Assembly (NCBI RefSeq): GCF_038050375.1
Contig: NZ_CP150886.1
Location: forward strand, 558,001 to 622,000
Direction: 5' to 3'
Length of the DNA stretch: 64,000 nt
Source: Okeanomitos corallinicola TIOX110
GTDB lineage: Bacteria; Cyanobacteriota; Cyanobacteriia; Cyanobacteriales; Nostocaceae
The notes under the pieces are model-generated. The model did not search any database. It had not been told where the DNA came from and was given only the letters and a program-made list of their open reading frames with translations. This document shows positions 8,765-16,914 of this stretch, one piece after another. A program made the position numbers and the translations under genes. The first letter of the stretch is position 1; the number at the start of each line of letters is the position of its first letter.

Positions 8765-8935
8765 ATATCAAGTATTGAATAAGACTATTACCGACGCGAA
8801 AACCAAGCATTGATAGTGGTAGTCTGTTTCCAAATCTTAACTTGAGAAAGTCGCGTTGGGCTACAGCGTGCAAGTCTACCGAGGGATAACCGCTCCCATG
8901 CTCCCATTGAAGTAGAAAGTAAAGTCTAGCTTTGT
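8765..8935 (+). ncRNA. candidate small non-coding RNA
   Basis: This non-coding stretch follows a perfect TATAAT (8753-8758). It is less AT-rich than its surroundings and holds an 8-bp pairing, CCGACGCG (8791-8798) with CGCGTTGG (8852-8859), that encloses a 53-base loop. A small GGGA/TCCC hairpin (8883-8897) follows. No ORF on either strand is convincing. It is not tmRNA, SRP RNA or RNase P RNA as far as I can judge from their conserved motifs. A 6S-like RNA cannot be excluded. No clear terminator is seen. Confidence 0.3.
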
Positions 8936-9048
8936 CTAGGTTTTATATAGCAGGTGTAATAACAGCCGTCAAAATTGAGATTTCAGTGAAATTATCATTG
9001 TTGCGGATTTTAACCGTTAACTGTTGAAGGCTAACGGTTAAAAATTTA
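8936..9048. other. short non-coding gap with inverted repeat
   Basis: TTAACCGTTA (9009-9018) and TAACGGTTAA (9031-9040) form a 10-bp inverted repeat just beyond the 3' end of the small minus-strand gene at 9049. It is a plausible terminator hairpin for that gene. Confidence 0.45.
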
Positions 9049-9267
9049 TTAGTCAATGGAAATTCTTTGAGGCCCAGAGGTCTTAGCATTCTCCGCTTCA
9101 GGAATGACTTTAGAGCAACCCTCTGAATTATGATGCTTATTTAGCCAGGTTTTCACAGGATCTTCGTTTAAGTTGAGTCGGAGAACACCAGAGACAAACC
9201 CACCTGTAAATGATACTGGATGCTGGGTTAGTTCTTTAAATAGAGGTGATAATTCACTAATAAACAT
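9049..9267 (-). CDS. small conserved cyanobacterial protein
   Basis: This 72-residue protein has the sequence HPVSFTGGFVSGVLRLNLNEDPVKTWL in its middle, a pattern I associate with small cyanobacterial conserved proteins of unknown role. The segment resembles a short amphipathic or membrane-associated helix followed by a conserved DPVKxWL motif. The ATG at 9267-9265 is chosen because GGAGACGG lies just upstream; a GTG four codons earlier overlaps that ribosome binding site. It is divergent from the DUF3598 gene, with a 145-base gap. Confidence 0.65.
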   Translation of the reverse strand: MFISELSPLFKELTQHPVSFTGGFVSGVLRLNLNEDPVKTWLNKHHNSEGCSKVIPEAENAKTSGPQRISID

Positions 9268-9412
9268 TACCGTCTCCACGTATTGTCGTAAAAATTATTA
9301 ATTCTTTACTAATTTTAACAGATTCTTCAGCAGTAACAAACCATAGCTGTGATGTAAATTGATGTTCAACCTGTATTAGCATACAATAGGCAACTTTAAT
9401 AACTAAATTAAC

Positions 9413-10246
9413 ATGACTAGCAACTGGGAAAACTTCCTGAAAAATGTAGGTGAATGGCGAGGTTCGTTTACACAAATATCTCCCGATGGTGAAATATTAG
9501 ATTCTACTCCTAGTATTTTAAATTTAGAAGCCTTTGATAATAATCAGGGTGTAATGTTTAGAATTAGACGTTTTGGAAAAGATAGTGATGATAGTTCTCC
9601 TATTCAAGATTATCAACAGGAATATCGCTCTATAGGTAGACAGAATATCTTTTTTAATAACGGATCTTTTTCTAAAGGGACATTACAACTAGCACCATTT
9701 ACAGAATTTGGAGCAGAATATGGCTTTGTGGATAATGATAGGCGATCGCGTTTAGTTCAATTATTTAATAAAGAAGGAAAATTCACTAATTTAACCTTAA
9801 TTAGAGAATTTCGCAGTCATAAAGATGCCAAAGAACGCCCACAATTAACCGTAGAACAATTAATTGGTAACTGGGAAGGAAAAGCCCACACAGTATATTC
9901 TGATTTGAGGCCATCCGAAAACTATACAAGTTATTTAGAAATTAAAGAAATAGGTAACGGATATTTAGAACAGAAGTTATCTTTTGCATCCCAAACTATT
10001 ACTTCAAAAGCCAAAATGGCAGATAAAAAACTAATCTTTGAAAAAGAAGGAAGCACACAAGAAATATTATTATTACCCGATGGTATTTCCAGTAATGTTC
10101 CCTTACAACTACAAATGAGAAAACCCTTTTTTGTAGAAGCAGGATGGTTAGTAAGAGACAATGAACGCCAACGCTTAATTCGTACTTACAACGAAACAGG
10201 TGAATGGGTTAGCTCAACTCACGTCATTGAATATAAAACCAATTAA
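9413..10246 (+). CDS. DUF3598 family protein
   Basis: This 277-residue protein is of the DUF3598 family, found mainly in cyanobacteria and plants, for which a lipocalin-like beta-barrel fold is likely. Two similar halves are visible: NWENFLKNVGEWRGSF at residues 4-19 and QLIGNWEGKAHTVYSD at about 149-164, each followed by a barrel-like set of strands and closing with a (L/V)IRxYNxxGxW-type segment. There is no signal peptide, so it is cytoplasmic or thylakoid-peripheral. The ligand is unknown. The gene stands alone and is followed by a dispersed inverted repeat. Confidence 0.8.
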   Translation: MTSNWENFLKNVGEWRGSFTQISPDGEILDSTPSILNLEAFDNNQGVMFRIRRFGKDSDDSSPIQDYQQEYRSIGRQNIFFNNGSFSKGTLQLAPFTEFGAEYGFVDNDRRSRLVQLFNKEGKFTNLTLIREFRSHKDAKERPQLTVEQLIGNWEGKAHTVYSDLRPSENYTSYLEIKEIGNGYLEQKLSFASQTITSKAKMADKKLIFEKEGSTQEILLLPDGISSNVPLQLQMRKPFFVEAGWLVRDNERQRLIRTYNETGEWVSSTHVIEYKTN

Positions 10247-10251
10247 AGATT

Positions 10252-10350
10252 TTCCCTTTCTCTGTGTCCTCCGTGCCTCTGTGGTTCATGAAAAATTAAA
10301 ACATGATCAGGAATGAACCACGAAGACAGGAAGGACACGAAGGCAAAAAG
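10252..10350. repeat. dispersed inverted repeat between DUF3598 gene and nrdJ
   Basis: The left arm CCTCCGTGCCTCTGTGGTTC (about 10268-10287) is imperfectly inverted in the right arm, which runs GAACCACGAAGACAGGAAGG then ACACGAAGG (about 10314-10342). It lies between two convergent genes and may serve as a bidirectional terminator. It is related to the arms at 4907-4991 inside lnt. Confidence 0.65.
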
Positions 10351-10353
10351 AAA

Positions 10354-13300
10354 TTATGATGAGGGCGTTTGTTCAGGGAACATACACTTATCAGAATCAC
10401 AACCGCTAGGTCCGGCTTCCGTCATTTCTCCCAAATCATAACGACTTAGAGCGCCACAGAAATCATCGGTTTTCCGCCGTACTTTTACTTCAGCAGACAA
10501 ACGCTCATAAGTGACTTTGTCTATAGGTTCAAAGGGTAAACGGGGGAATGTTTGAATATCATCAAACCGCGCTAATAAAGCCGCAGAAATGTAACCTTCA
10601 TCATTTTGAATGGCTTCATAAATCCGTGTTCCCAAGGATTCAACTTCTTCAGAACGTAATTCTAAAGTCGCCGAAGTGTTATGGGTAGTGTAGTATTTTT
10701 GCACCTGCATGACAAAATCTAACTGTGCCAATACAGAAAACTTAGATACATCAATTTTATCTGCACCGGGTAAATCTGCCCAAGAAACAGCCACGGGTAT
10801 TTCTACTAACCATTCTGTACAACGAGGATCAAAAGGATCATTAAGTAAGTTACCTTTTTCATCTTTGTCAGATTGGGAAGGAATGACATTATAACCATAG
10901 TCTATACAAGCTAGAGCTACAGGGTCATTTTTACCGAAGGTGATGCGACGAATGAATCTTTGGGCTTTGGGGGGATGCCAACCAGAACTAGCACCGGTCA
11001 AGAGAGATTTTGTCCCGCTGGGTTGCACAGTTGTACAGCGGTTGGGGCGTTTAATTCCATGCTTGTCGCAATATTCCCACACAGCTTGATGTACTATTTC
11101 TCTCCATTTGCTGAGATATTTTTGCTCACCACGTTTAAATATCAATCCTTCCTCGGTTTCAGGTCTTCCTGCTTCCCACCAACGCAACCAGTCCACACCA
11201 AAAGCATGAACGAAGAAGTCAAATAAACCGGTGAAGGAAACGCCGACAATGGGATCAAGTTCCCGACTGTATTGATAGCGGGGTTCTTGGAATTGATGGT
11301 TTAATAATGCAGCAACAGATAAAGCACCTGCTTTAAATGCTTCTTCTTGTTCTTTGTAGTTATCGGGGTCTAGTTGGTTTAAGTGTACCTCTGACAAATT
11401 ACAGTGAAAATTGCTACCTATAATTTCTCCGCACGGGTTTAATCCAAACCTACCTAATCTATGTTCTAGCTCATCAGCATCAATTTCAGGATGGTATTTT
11501 TTTATCCATTGCTCTGCTTTTCCTTGCTCGTAAGCTTGCAAAAAGTCTGTTTTCAATTCTGCTGTGTTGAGTAAATCAATATTAGCTCTAGCGACTGCTT
11601 CACCAGCCCATTGAATTGCTCCTTCACCGCTATAATACTGCTTTTGAACTGCTGCAATAGATTCTTCTAGAGTAGGTTTATGGTGAAATACTCGGCTATG
11701 ATTGGCCATCCGCAAAGAATCACGTTCTGGATCTATGCGCCAGTTGCCTTCTGCGTCTTGTTGCCATAGATTATCTTTGGCAGTTGCGCCTTGTTGGTCT
11801 TCGGAAACGAACTGTCTCATGCCAGCACTGTTAGAGACTAAAATACCTTCACAGACAAATTCGTGAACAGTTGCAACTTCAATATCATAAGTAGGTGCAG
11901 AACGTACATTTAGTTCAACCCCTAAAACTTTCACTGGAACTAAATCAGTTGCTTCGGGAAGATATTTTTTCATGGTGGGGAGAGTCATCTGTTGATGAAT
12001 CGCACCCCAGTGATATTGAGTGGTGTTAATAATAGGACGAACCATAGCTTTCGGGAAGCCGTGGTCTTGAAATGATTTAGGGGTCTGGCGTTTTTGGATG
12101 GAAAACTGAATGGAATACTTTGAGAAGAAGTTTTCAACAGCTTTGAATGCGGCTCCACCAACTGTGACTAATTCGCCTTCCCATTTGCCAGTACGCTTGC
12201 GAATTGAACCACCCAACCGGACTGTGATTCCCAGAGATGCGTAAAGTGATTGCACTTGCTGCAAAAATCGCTGGTGAATTGACGCTACTAAGACCCCTTG
12301 AGAATGACACCCATCAGCATCAGCAAGACCAGCTAGGTAGGCTTTGCGAATATCTGCTGTACCCAATAGAATGCAATCAGGAATATTTAATCGTTGGAAT
12401 GCTTGCTTAAATAATTTAAGATATTGATTCAAAGCTGATGAGTTGAATTGTAGCTCGTAGGCTTTGGTTTGGCACTGTTCGGGTGTTCGCAGTGTGTAAG
12501 TTTCTAAACCAAATTCGCTCCCAACTGCAATTAAACGTTCCAAAATCTTGGGGCTATCTTCATGAACCCGAAATCTAACTCTTGACCCGTCAGAGCTAAC
12601 TGAGCCATCACCGTGCAAATAGCCGATGAAGTAAGCAACATCAGGAGTAAGAGCAGGAACGGTGATTTTTTTGGTTTTACCTTGGATTTTACCGCGAAAC
12701 TCAGGCAGTTCAGTGGGTGTGCCAGGTATAGCTTGTGGTACAAACACCAAGCGATCGCCAGATTGTAAATCTTGAGCCTTGACCATTTTATAATTGCCGT
12801 ACACATCTGTAAAAACGGCAACTTTATGATCGGCTGTACATTCAAAACTACCATCTTGAGTTTGAATGCGACAAAGGGATTGCTCACCTTGAACAAAGAA
12901 GTTAGTAACAGGATAAAAACCCTTGCTGGTGAGAACGCGATCGCCTACACGCACCTTAGCAATGGGAACTAAACCCGCTTCTGTATGAACTAAGGCATCT
13001 TCAGGAAGACAGCGCCGAATATTTCCTGCAACAATCGTGACAGCAGCTTCATCAATTAACAAACAGCATTCAACTGAGTTTAATTGTCTACCTAAAGCCT
13101 TATTGAGAATGGAGGCACAACGCTGATACAATCCAGGTAATTTTACAGGATTAGCCATACCGCCAAAGCCTTTGAGGGTTTCCCCAGATTGACGGACATC
13201 GCTAATATCAACAATTACTTCTACATCGCCTGTAAAGCGTTCATCGCTGGCAAGTTCTAAAAGGGTTTGATAGGATTTTACCCAACCTTCCCGACTGTCT

Positions 13301-13836
13301 CCCACATGGATAGTCGCGGTGTTAGCTTCTATATCGGTTTGTGTAAATTCACGACGCTGTTCTTGGGGTGTGCTGCCAATTTCACCTGTGATGGTAATAT
13401 TTAAGCGATTACGGATAGATGGCAGTTGATTAATATACTGTGGTTCGATGATAGCACCAGTGCCACAGCCCATCATGGCTAAGTCCATCATCAAAGCAAA
13501 GGCTTTCCAGTCTACCAAGTTGGTAGAAGTGCAGTTATAAGCACCAGAGAAATTTTTGGTTTTGGCTAACCAGTCCGTCCCGCCAACCCATAACCAACGG
13601 CCACTGGGTAAGGACTTCATGTTACGTTGCATTTTATCTAAAAGGGTGGCTTCTTCACGGGTGAGTTTTCCCAGTTCGACTAAGCCTTTAAGAGTGCGAT
13701 CGCATACCTGATCATAACTTTCCCTTAAACCAGCGGCTGTTCGACGGCTGTAAGTTCTAAAAAACACAGGATTGGCTGCTGGAGCAGTTTCGGGAAAAGA
13801 TGCACTCTGACGTTTACGTTCCAGTTCTTGAACCAT
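10354..13836 (-). CDS. nrdJ: adenosylcobalamin-dependent ribonucleoside-triphosphate reductase with intein
   Basis: This is a class II (B12-dependent) ribonucleotide reductase that converts NTPs to dNTPs for DNA synthesis in the cytoplasm. The 1160-residue precursor contains a 394-residue intein (276-669), leaving a 766-residue mature enzyme of the monomeric Lactobacillus type. Visible active-site parts are Cys102 (GAYNCTSTNL), the triad N800-C802-E804 (LNPCGEII; Cys408 after splicing, the family's thiyl-radical position) and the C-terminal redox pair C1146 and C1151 (CX4C). The intein sits after GNIRR, a conserved insertion point near the active site. No B12 riboswitch box was found in the 240 bases upstream. 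Confidence 0.95.
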   Translation of the reverse strand: MVQELERKRQSASFPETAPAANPVFFRTYSRRTAAGLRESYDQVCDRTLKGLVELGKLTREEATLLDKMQRNMKSLPSGRWLWVGGTDWLAKTKNFSGAYNCTSTNLVDWKAFALMMDLAMMGCGTGAIIEPQYINQLPSIRNRLNITITGEIGSTPQEQRREFTQTDIEANTATIHVGDSREGWVKSYQTLLELASDERFTGDVEVIVDISDVRQSGETLKGFGGMANPVKLPGLYQRCASILNKALGRQLNSVECCLLIDEAAVTIVAGNIRRCLPEDALVHTEAGLVPIAKVRVGDRVLTSKGFYPVTNFFVQGEQSLCRIQTQDGSFECTADHKVAVFTDVYGNYKMVKAQDLQSGDRLVFVPQAIPGTPTELPEFRGKIQGKTKKITVPALTPDVAYFIGYLHGDGSVSSDGSRVRFRVHEDSPKILERLIAVGSEFGLETYTLRTPEQCQTKAYELQFNSSALNQYLKLFKQAFQRLNIPDCILLGTADIRKAYLAGLADADGCHSQGVLVASIHQRFLQQVQSLYASLGITVRLGGSIRKRTGKWEGELVTVGGAAFKAVENFFSKYSIQFSIQKRQTPKSFQDHGFPKAMVRPIINTTQYHWGAIHQQMTLPTMKKYLPEATDLVPVKVLGVELNVRSAPTYDIEVATVHEFVCEGILVSNSAGMRQFVSEDQQGATAKDNLWQQDAEGNWRIDPERDSLRMANHSRVFHHKPTLEESIAAVQKQYYSGEGAIQWAGEAVARANIDLLNTAELKTDFLQAYEQGKAEQWIKKYHPEIDADELEHRLGRFGLNPCGEIIGSNFHCNLSEVHLNQLDPDNYKEQEEAFKAGALSVAALLNHQFQEPRYQYSRELDPIVGVSFTGLFDFFVHAFGVDWLRWWEAGRPETEEGLIFKRGEQKYLSKWREIVHQAVWEYCDKHGIKRPNRCTTVQPSGTKSLLTGASSGWHPPKAQRFIRRITFGKNDPVALACIDYGYNVIPSQSDKDEKGNLLNDPFDPRCTEWLVEIPVAVSWADLPGADKIDVSKFSVLAQLDFVMQVQKYYTTHNTSATLELRSEEVESLGTRIYEAIQNDEGYISAALLARFDDIQTFPRLPFEPIDKVTYERLSAEVKVRRKTDDFCGALSRYDLGEMTEAGPSGCDSDKCMFPEQTPSS
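11830..13011 (-). other. intein with LAGLIDADG homing endonuclease in nrdJ
   Basis: The intein runs from Cys276 (CLPEDALVHTEAGLVPIAKV) to Asn669, followed by the extein Ser670. The Hedgehog/intein blocks are present: the N-terminal Cys, block B (DGSFECTADHKVAV with the Thr-X-X-His arrangement) and block F (VHEFVCEGILVSN). Two dodecapeptide endonuclease motifs lie in the middle, FIGYLHGDGSVS and YLAGLADADGCH, so the homing endonuclease domain appears full-length. The residue before the terminal Asn is Ser where many inteins have His. The excised sequence is exactly 1182 bp and in frame. Confidence 0.93.
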
Positions 13837-13971
13837 AGTTCGGTTTTGTTGCTGACTAACAAATTAAGACTATAACGCCAAGTAGTTAGAGGATGGAAGA
13901 TTGCTAAATTTGCCACTTGGTGCTATATCTAATTTTGTGTAAATTATGACTATATTTTAGTTTAAGTACAA

Positions 13972-13997
13972 AACCCTGACGACTGTACGCCAGGGTT
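13972..13997 (-). terminator. hairpin terminator after the toxin/immunity-like pair
   Basis: AACCCTG (13972-13978) pairs with CAGGGTT (13991-13997), and on the minus strand the stem runs into TTTTG. It follows the minus-strand gene ending at 14084 and precedes nrdJ, so it should separate the two transcripts. Confidence 0.6.
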
Positions 13998-14083
13998 GTA
14001 AATGCTCAAAATTTTACCTATCAGTTTTTGTGGAATAGGCTATCTGTTTAATATTGCTACGTTGTTAATTTTTTGACTATTCA

Positions 14084-14440
14084 TTAAGCATTGATAGTAA
14101 GTAAATATTCTAATTCATTGATATCAGTTACAAGTTTACGTAATTGCTCGCTAAAATAGATAACTTCATAATTAGGTGCAAGTTCTTTTTGTAGTTGCTT
14201 CCACAAACTAATTCCTTCTTTTTCAAAAGCTACTTCTTCTTCTGGACTCAAATCTGGTGAATTAGCAGGGTCTTGCAAATTTAATGTTGCATTATAACTG
14301 GTTGCCCAATTTCTGAGGCGGTTAATGGTTTCTTTGCTGAGGGGCAGTCTTGCAGGATTGATGTTACCAACTTTATCAACATCTGCCCACCATAAAGGGT
14401 CGCACCCATAATCAGCCATTAGTTTGATTTTTATTGCCAT
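14084..14440 (-). CDS. small acidic protein, possible immunity partner
   Basis: This 118-residue protein begins MAIKIKLMADYGCDPLWWAD and continues with a helical, acidic middle (SPEEEVAFEKEGISLWKQL). I do not know a functional assignment. It sits 16 bases downstream of the BECR-type nuclease-like gene on the same strand and ends at a terminator, so the two form a two-gene unit. Its size, acidity and position suggest an immunity or antitoxin-like partner, which is inference from context only. The start ATG follows CAGGTGG-type purines in the gap. Confidence 0.65.
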   Translation of the reverse strand: MAIKIKLMADYGCDPLWWADVDKVGNINPARLPLSKETINRLRNWATSYNATLNLQDPANSPDLSPEEEVAFEKEGISLWKQLQKELAPNYEVIYFSEQLRKLVTDINELEYLLTINA

Positions 14441-14456
14441 AGCTACTCAGGTGGAA

Positions 14457-14840
14457 TTATGGTAATGAGGCTGGATTAGCTCCAACTATATAACCATTAT
14501 CGCCTACTGTCACTGCTATATAATGCTTTTTTCCCTTAAACTTTACTTCATAGATTTCTCTTCGAGGTTCTACTGTTCCTTGATAACCCAGAAAAATTCC
14601 ATTGGTTACAGCAATTATTACAACATCAGCGATTTCATCTTCAGAAATTCCCCGTTTGGCAAAGTCTTCTTTGTGTCTCTCTAAAATGTGCAATAGTCCA
14701 CTACCTTTTCTTCCAGGTTTTCCTTCTTCTAAAAATACGATTTTGCCATCTGCTTGTTTAGCAATCTTTACTATTTTTTCAGGGGTATGCTTAACGTCGC
14801 CAAGTTGGGCAATTAAGGCTGATTTTTCATCATTGTTCAT
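14457..14840 (-). CDS. BECR-fold (barnase/EndoU/ColicinE5-RelE-like) nuclease domain protein
   Basis: The core GSGLLHILERHKEDFAKRGIS, followed by DVVIIAVTNG, REIYEVKFKGKKHYIAVTV and GYIVGANPA, has the pattern of polymorphic-toxin ribonuclease domains with the BECR fold, in which the His of the H-x-x-x-R-H segment is usually catalytic. Such domains are normally the C-termini of large secreted toxins. Here it is free-standing, 127 residues, with a short helical lead (MNNDEKSALIAQLG). The ATG at 14840-14838 is chosen; an upstream ATG would add 12 hydrophobic residues. It is paired with the downstream acidic gene. Toxicity is inferred, not shown. Confidence 0.65.
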   Translation of the reverse strand: MNNDEKSALIAQLGDVKHTPEKIVKIAKQADGKIVFLEEGKPGRKGSGLLHILERHKEDFAKRGISEDEIADVVIIAVTNGIFLGYQGTVEPRREIYEVKFKGKKHYIAVTVGDNGYIVGANPASLP

Positions 14841-14869
14841 TGTATTTATTAAGTAGAAGTAATCAAGAA

Positions 14870-15223
14870 AATTCATCCAATGAGATGATTTTAGAAATGA
14901 TTATAACAATCATGATGTATAGGTTTGAAAATTTGACTTTGCGGGAGGTTCAAGTCATGTTAGGAATTTCATTAGAAAGAAGTCGCGCTTATCAAGAAAT
15001 TAAACAAGAAGGAAGACAAGAAGGAAGACAAGAAGGACTCAAAGAAAGTGCTTTAAATTTAGTGATGCGACAACTAACTAGACGTTTAGGAGAATTACCA
15101 GAAGAATTTAAAAATAATATTTCTGGTTTATCTTTAACTAACTTAGAAAATCTTGGTGAAGCGTTGTTAGACTTTACCAGTTTACAAGATTTACAAAGTT
15201 GGTTAAGTCAAGTGCAAGATTAA
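14870..15223 (+). pseudogene. C-terminal remnant of an Rpn / DUF4351 protein
   Basis: The reading EMIITIMMYRFENLTLREVQ, VMLGISLERSRAYQEIK, a Gln/Glu/Gly repeat region and LVMRQLTRRLGELPEEF is the tail of cyanobacterial Rpn-type nuclease proteins with a C-terminal DUF4351 domain. The ~200-residue N-terminal nuclease domain is missing and its place is taken by the divergent BECR gene. In-frame ATGs at 14894 and 14912 could start a ~100-residue peptide, but no function is expected. It is the second Rpn remnant in the window. Confidence 0.75.
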
Positions 15224-15236
15224 TTTATTACTGTTC

Positions 15237-15298
15237 AGATCCCCGAATTTTCAAGATAATTCAATGATTTATTCTATATTGATAGAAGTCGGGGATCT
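15237..15298. terminator. inverted repeat AGATCCCCGA...TCGGGGATCT
   Basis: Perfect 10-bp arms lie at 15237-15246 and 15289-15298, just after the Rpn remnant. The long loop (42 bases) and the sequence resemble a dispersed cyanobacterial palindromic repeat more than a compact terminator. It may still end transcription. Confidence 0.5.
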
Positions 15299-15376
15299 CA
15301 AAAATAGTAGATTTTAAATTATAATTATAGAGCTAATAAATCGAAATTAAATTACAAAAATATCACAGTAATAATA

Positions 15377-15958
15377 ATGTCCCTAGCACCTTGGAGGAGT
15401 TTAATTACTCGCGCACTACATAAAAACCGCAGCCTTGTTTATTCCCGCTATCTACAACTTGCAACGGTGCGAGAAAATGGTTTACCTGCAAACCGCACTG
15501 TAGTATTTCGTGGTTTTGTGGAAGAGACAAACCAGCTAAAATTCATCACCGATATCCGCAGTGCAAAAGCTGAACAAATACCCAAACAACCAGCAGCAGA
15601 AATTTGTTGGTATTTTCCCAACTCCAGAGAACAATTTCGGATTGCTGGAAATTTAATTTTAGTTACTGCTAATTCTCATGGAGATTTACAAACAGCGAGA
15701 ATTAAAATGTGGCAAGAATTAAGTGATGCTGCACGGTTACAATTTGCTTGGCCTAACCCTGGTAAAGAGAGAGTAAAAACACCAGAAGCATTTACACCAC
15801 CAGCACCAGATAATATTGAACCAGTAGAAAATTTTTGTTTATTATTACTTGAACCTACAGAAATAGATCATTTAGAATTGCGGGGTGAACCACAAAATCG
15901 TACTTTTTATCAAGTTAATGAAAATAAAGAATGGTATTGTGAAGAAGTTAATCCTTAA
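15377..15958 (+). CDS. PPOX-class FMN-dependent flavoprotein (alr4036 family)
   Basis: This 193-residue protein is of the pyridoxamine-5'-phosphate-oxidase-like split-barrel family, the cyanobacterial/plant branch known from alr4036 and Npun_F5749. FMN-contact-type segments are RYLQLATVRENGLPANRTVVFRGF (residues about 25-48) and ITDIRSAKAEQI (about 57-68), and the C-terminus has the ELRGEPQNRTFY segment typical of the family. The substrate is unknown; a role in B6 metabolism is not established for this branch. The cytoplasmic protein is encoded by a single gene convergent with cysE. Confidence 0.85.
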   Translation: MSLAPWRSLITRALHKNRSLVYSRYLQLATVRENGLPANRTVVFRGFVEETNQLKFITDIRSAKAEQIPKQPAAEICWYFPNSREQFRIAGNLILVTANSHGDLQTARIKMWQELSDAARLQFAWPNPGKERVKTPEAFTPPAPDNIEPVENFCLLLLEPTEIDHLELRGEPQNRTFYQVNENKEWYCEEVNP

Positions 15959-16020
15959 AGATGAGATAATAAGATGAATAAAATTTGTGATTTGAAGAAA
16001 TAAATCAATTTATAAATATT

Positions 16021-16051
16021 AAAAAAGGGTAGGAAAATTCCCACCCCTACC
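16021..16051 (-). terminator. intrinsic terminator of cysE
   Basis: On the minus strand, GGTAGG (complement of 16046-16051) pairs with CCTACC (complement of 16028-16033) and is followed by TTTTTT (complement of 16021-16026). It begins 3 bases after the cysE stop codon. Confidence 0.7.
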
Positions 16052-16053
16052 GT

Positions 16054-16824
16054 TTAAATTCCTGCTCCGTCAAAAAATTCCTGTATTGCTTTATCTTTAA
16101 GATGACAAGAAGGTGCTACTTTTAGTAATTTTTCCTCTTCTATAACTAAATTACCAGCAGCTACTAACACAGGAGTTTTGATATTTGAACGTGTTTCTTG
16201 GAGTTCTTGGAGTTGTTCTTCCAGTGCTTCAATACGATCAACTAAAGTCCGAATTACTTGTGCTTCTGAGTCTGGTAAGTTGTTGTGTTCTAATGGTGAA
16301 ACTTTGACTCCAGAACGGTAAACGATCCGTCCTGGTATTCCGACAACGGTACAGTCAGAGGGAACATCTCTCAAGACTACTGAACCTGCACCAATGCGGA
16401 CGTTATTACCAATTTGAATATTACCTAAAACTTTTGCACCAGCACCTACAACGACGTTTTCACCAACTGTCGGGTGACGTTTGCCAGTTTCTTTACCAGT
16501 CCCACCGAGGGTGACACCTTGATAAATGAGTGCGTAGTCTCCAATAATGGCTGTTTCACCAATTACTACACCCATTCCGTGGTCAATAAATACTCCTTGA
16601 CCAATTACAGCACCAGGGTGAATTTCAATACCAGTTAAAAATCTACCTATGTGAGAAATAAATCTGGGAATAAAGGGAATGCCTATAGCACGCAGCCAAT
16701 GTGCTATTCTGTGAAAGATTAAAGCTTGTAAACCTGGGTAGCAAAACAAGACTTCTAACCAATTTTGGGCTGCTGGGTCACGTTCAAAGATGATGCGAAA
16801 GTCGGTACGCAATTTAGAGAACAT
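16054..16824 (-). CDS. cysE: serine O-acetyltransferase
   Basis: CysE transfers acetyl from acetyl-CoA to L-serine, the first committed step of cysteine synthesis. The start at 16824 ([20 protein letters not shown]) matches the compact EpsC/CysE N-terminus; an upstream ATG adds only 8 residues. The left-handed beta-helix hexapeptides span about residues 60-175, with the catalytic His region [22 protein letters not shown] and the CoA-side [15 protein letters not shown]. The C-terminal ~80 residues form a predicted coiled coil ([20 protein letters not shown]) and extra tail, longer than in many bacterial CysE proteins. An intrinsic terminator follows. Confidence 0.93.
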   Translation of the reverse strand: MFSKLRTDFRIIFERDPAAQNWLEVLFCYPGLQALIFHRIAHWLRAIGIPFIPRFISHIGRFLTGIEIHPGAVIGQGVFIDHGMGVVIGETAIIGDYALIYQGVTLGGTGKETGKRHPTVGENVVVGAGAKVLGNIQIGNNVRIGAGSVVLRDVPSDCTVVGIPGRIVYRSGVKVSPLEHNNLPDSEAQVIRTLVDRIEALEEQLQELQETRSNIKTPVLVAAGNLVIEEEKLLKVAPSCHLKDKAIQEFFDGAGI

Positions 16825-16914
16825 TGATATAGTACCCTTGAACAGCAAAGCAAGCTACTTTAATATTTTATCGTTAATTGGTTATTAGTTAGTCGTTGTT
16901 AATTATTAGGTCAA

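Noticed and set aside
12531-12896. Minus-strand 121-residue ORF inside the intein
   Set aside because: It lies in another frame of the intein coding sequence and has no recognisable domain.
13837-14083. Cobalamin riboswitch or NrdR box upstream of nrdJ
   Set aside because: No B12-box core or paired NrdR boxes were found; only an imperfect CGCCAAGTAG/CCACTTGGTG inverted repeat is present.
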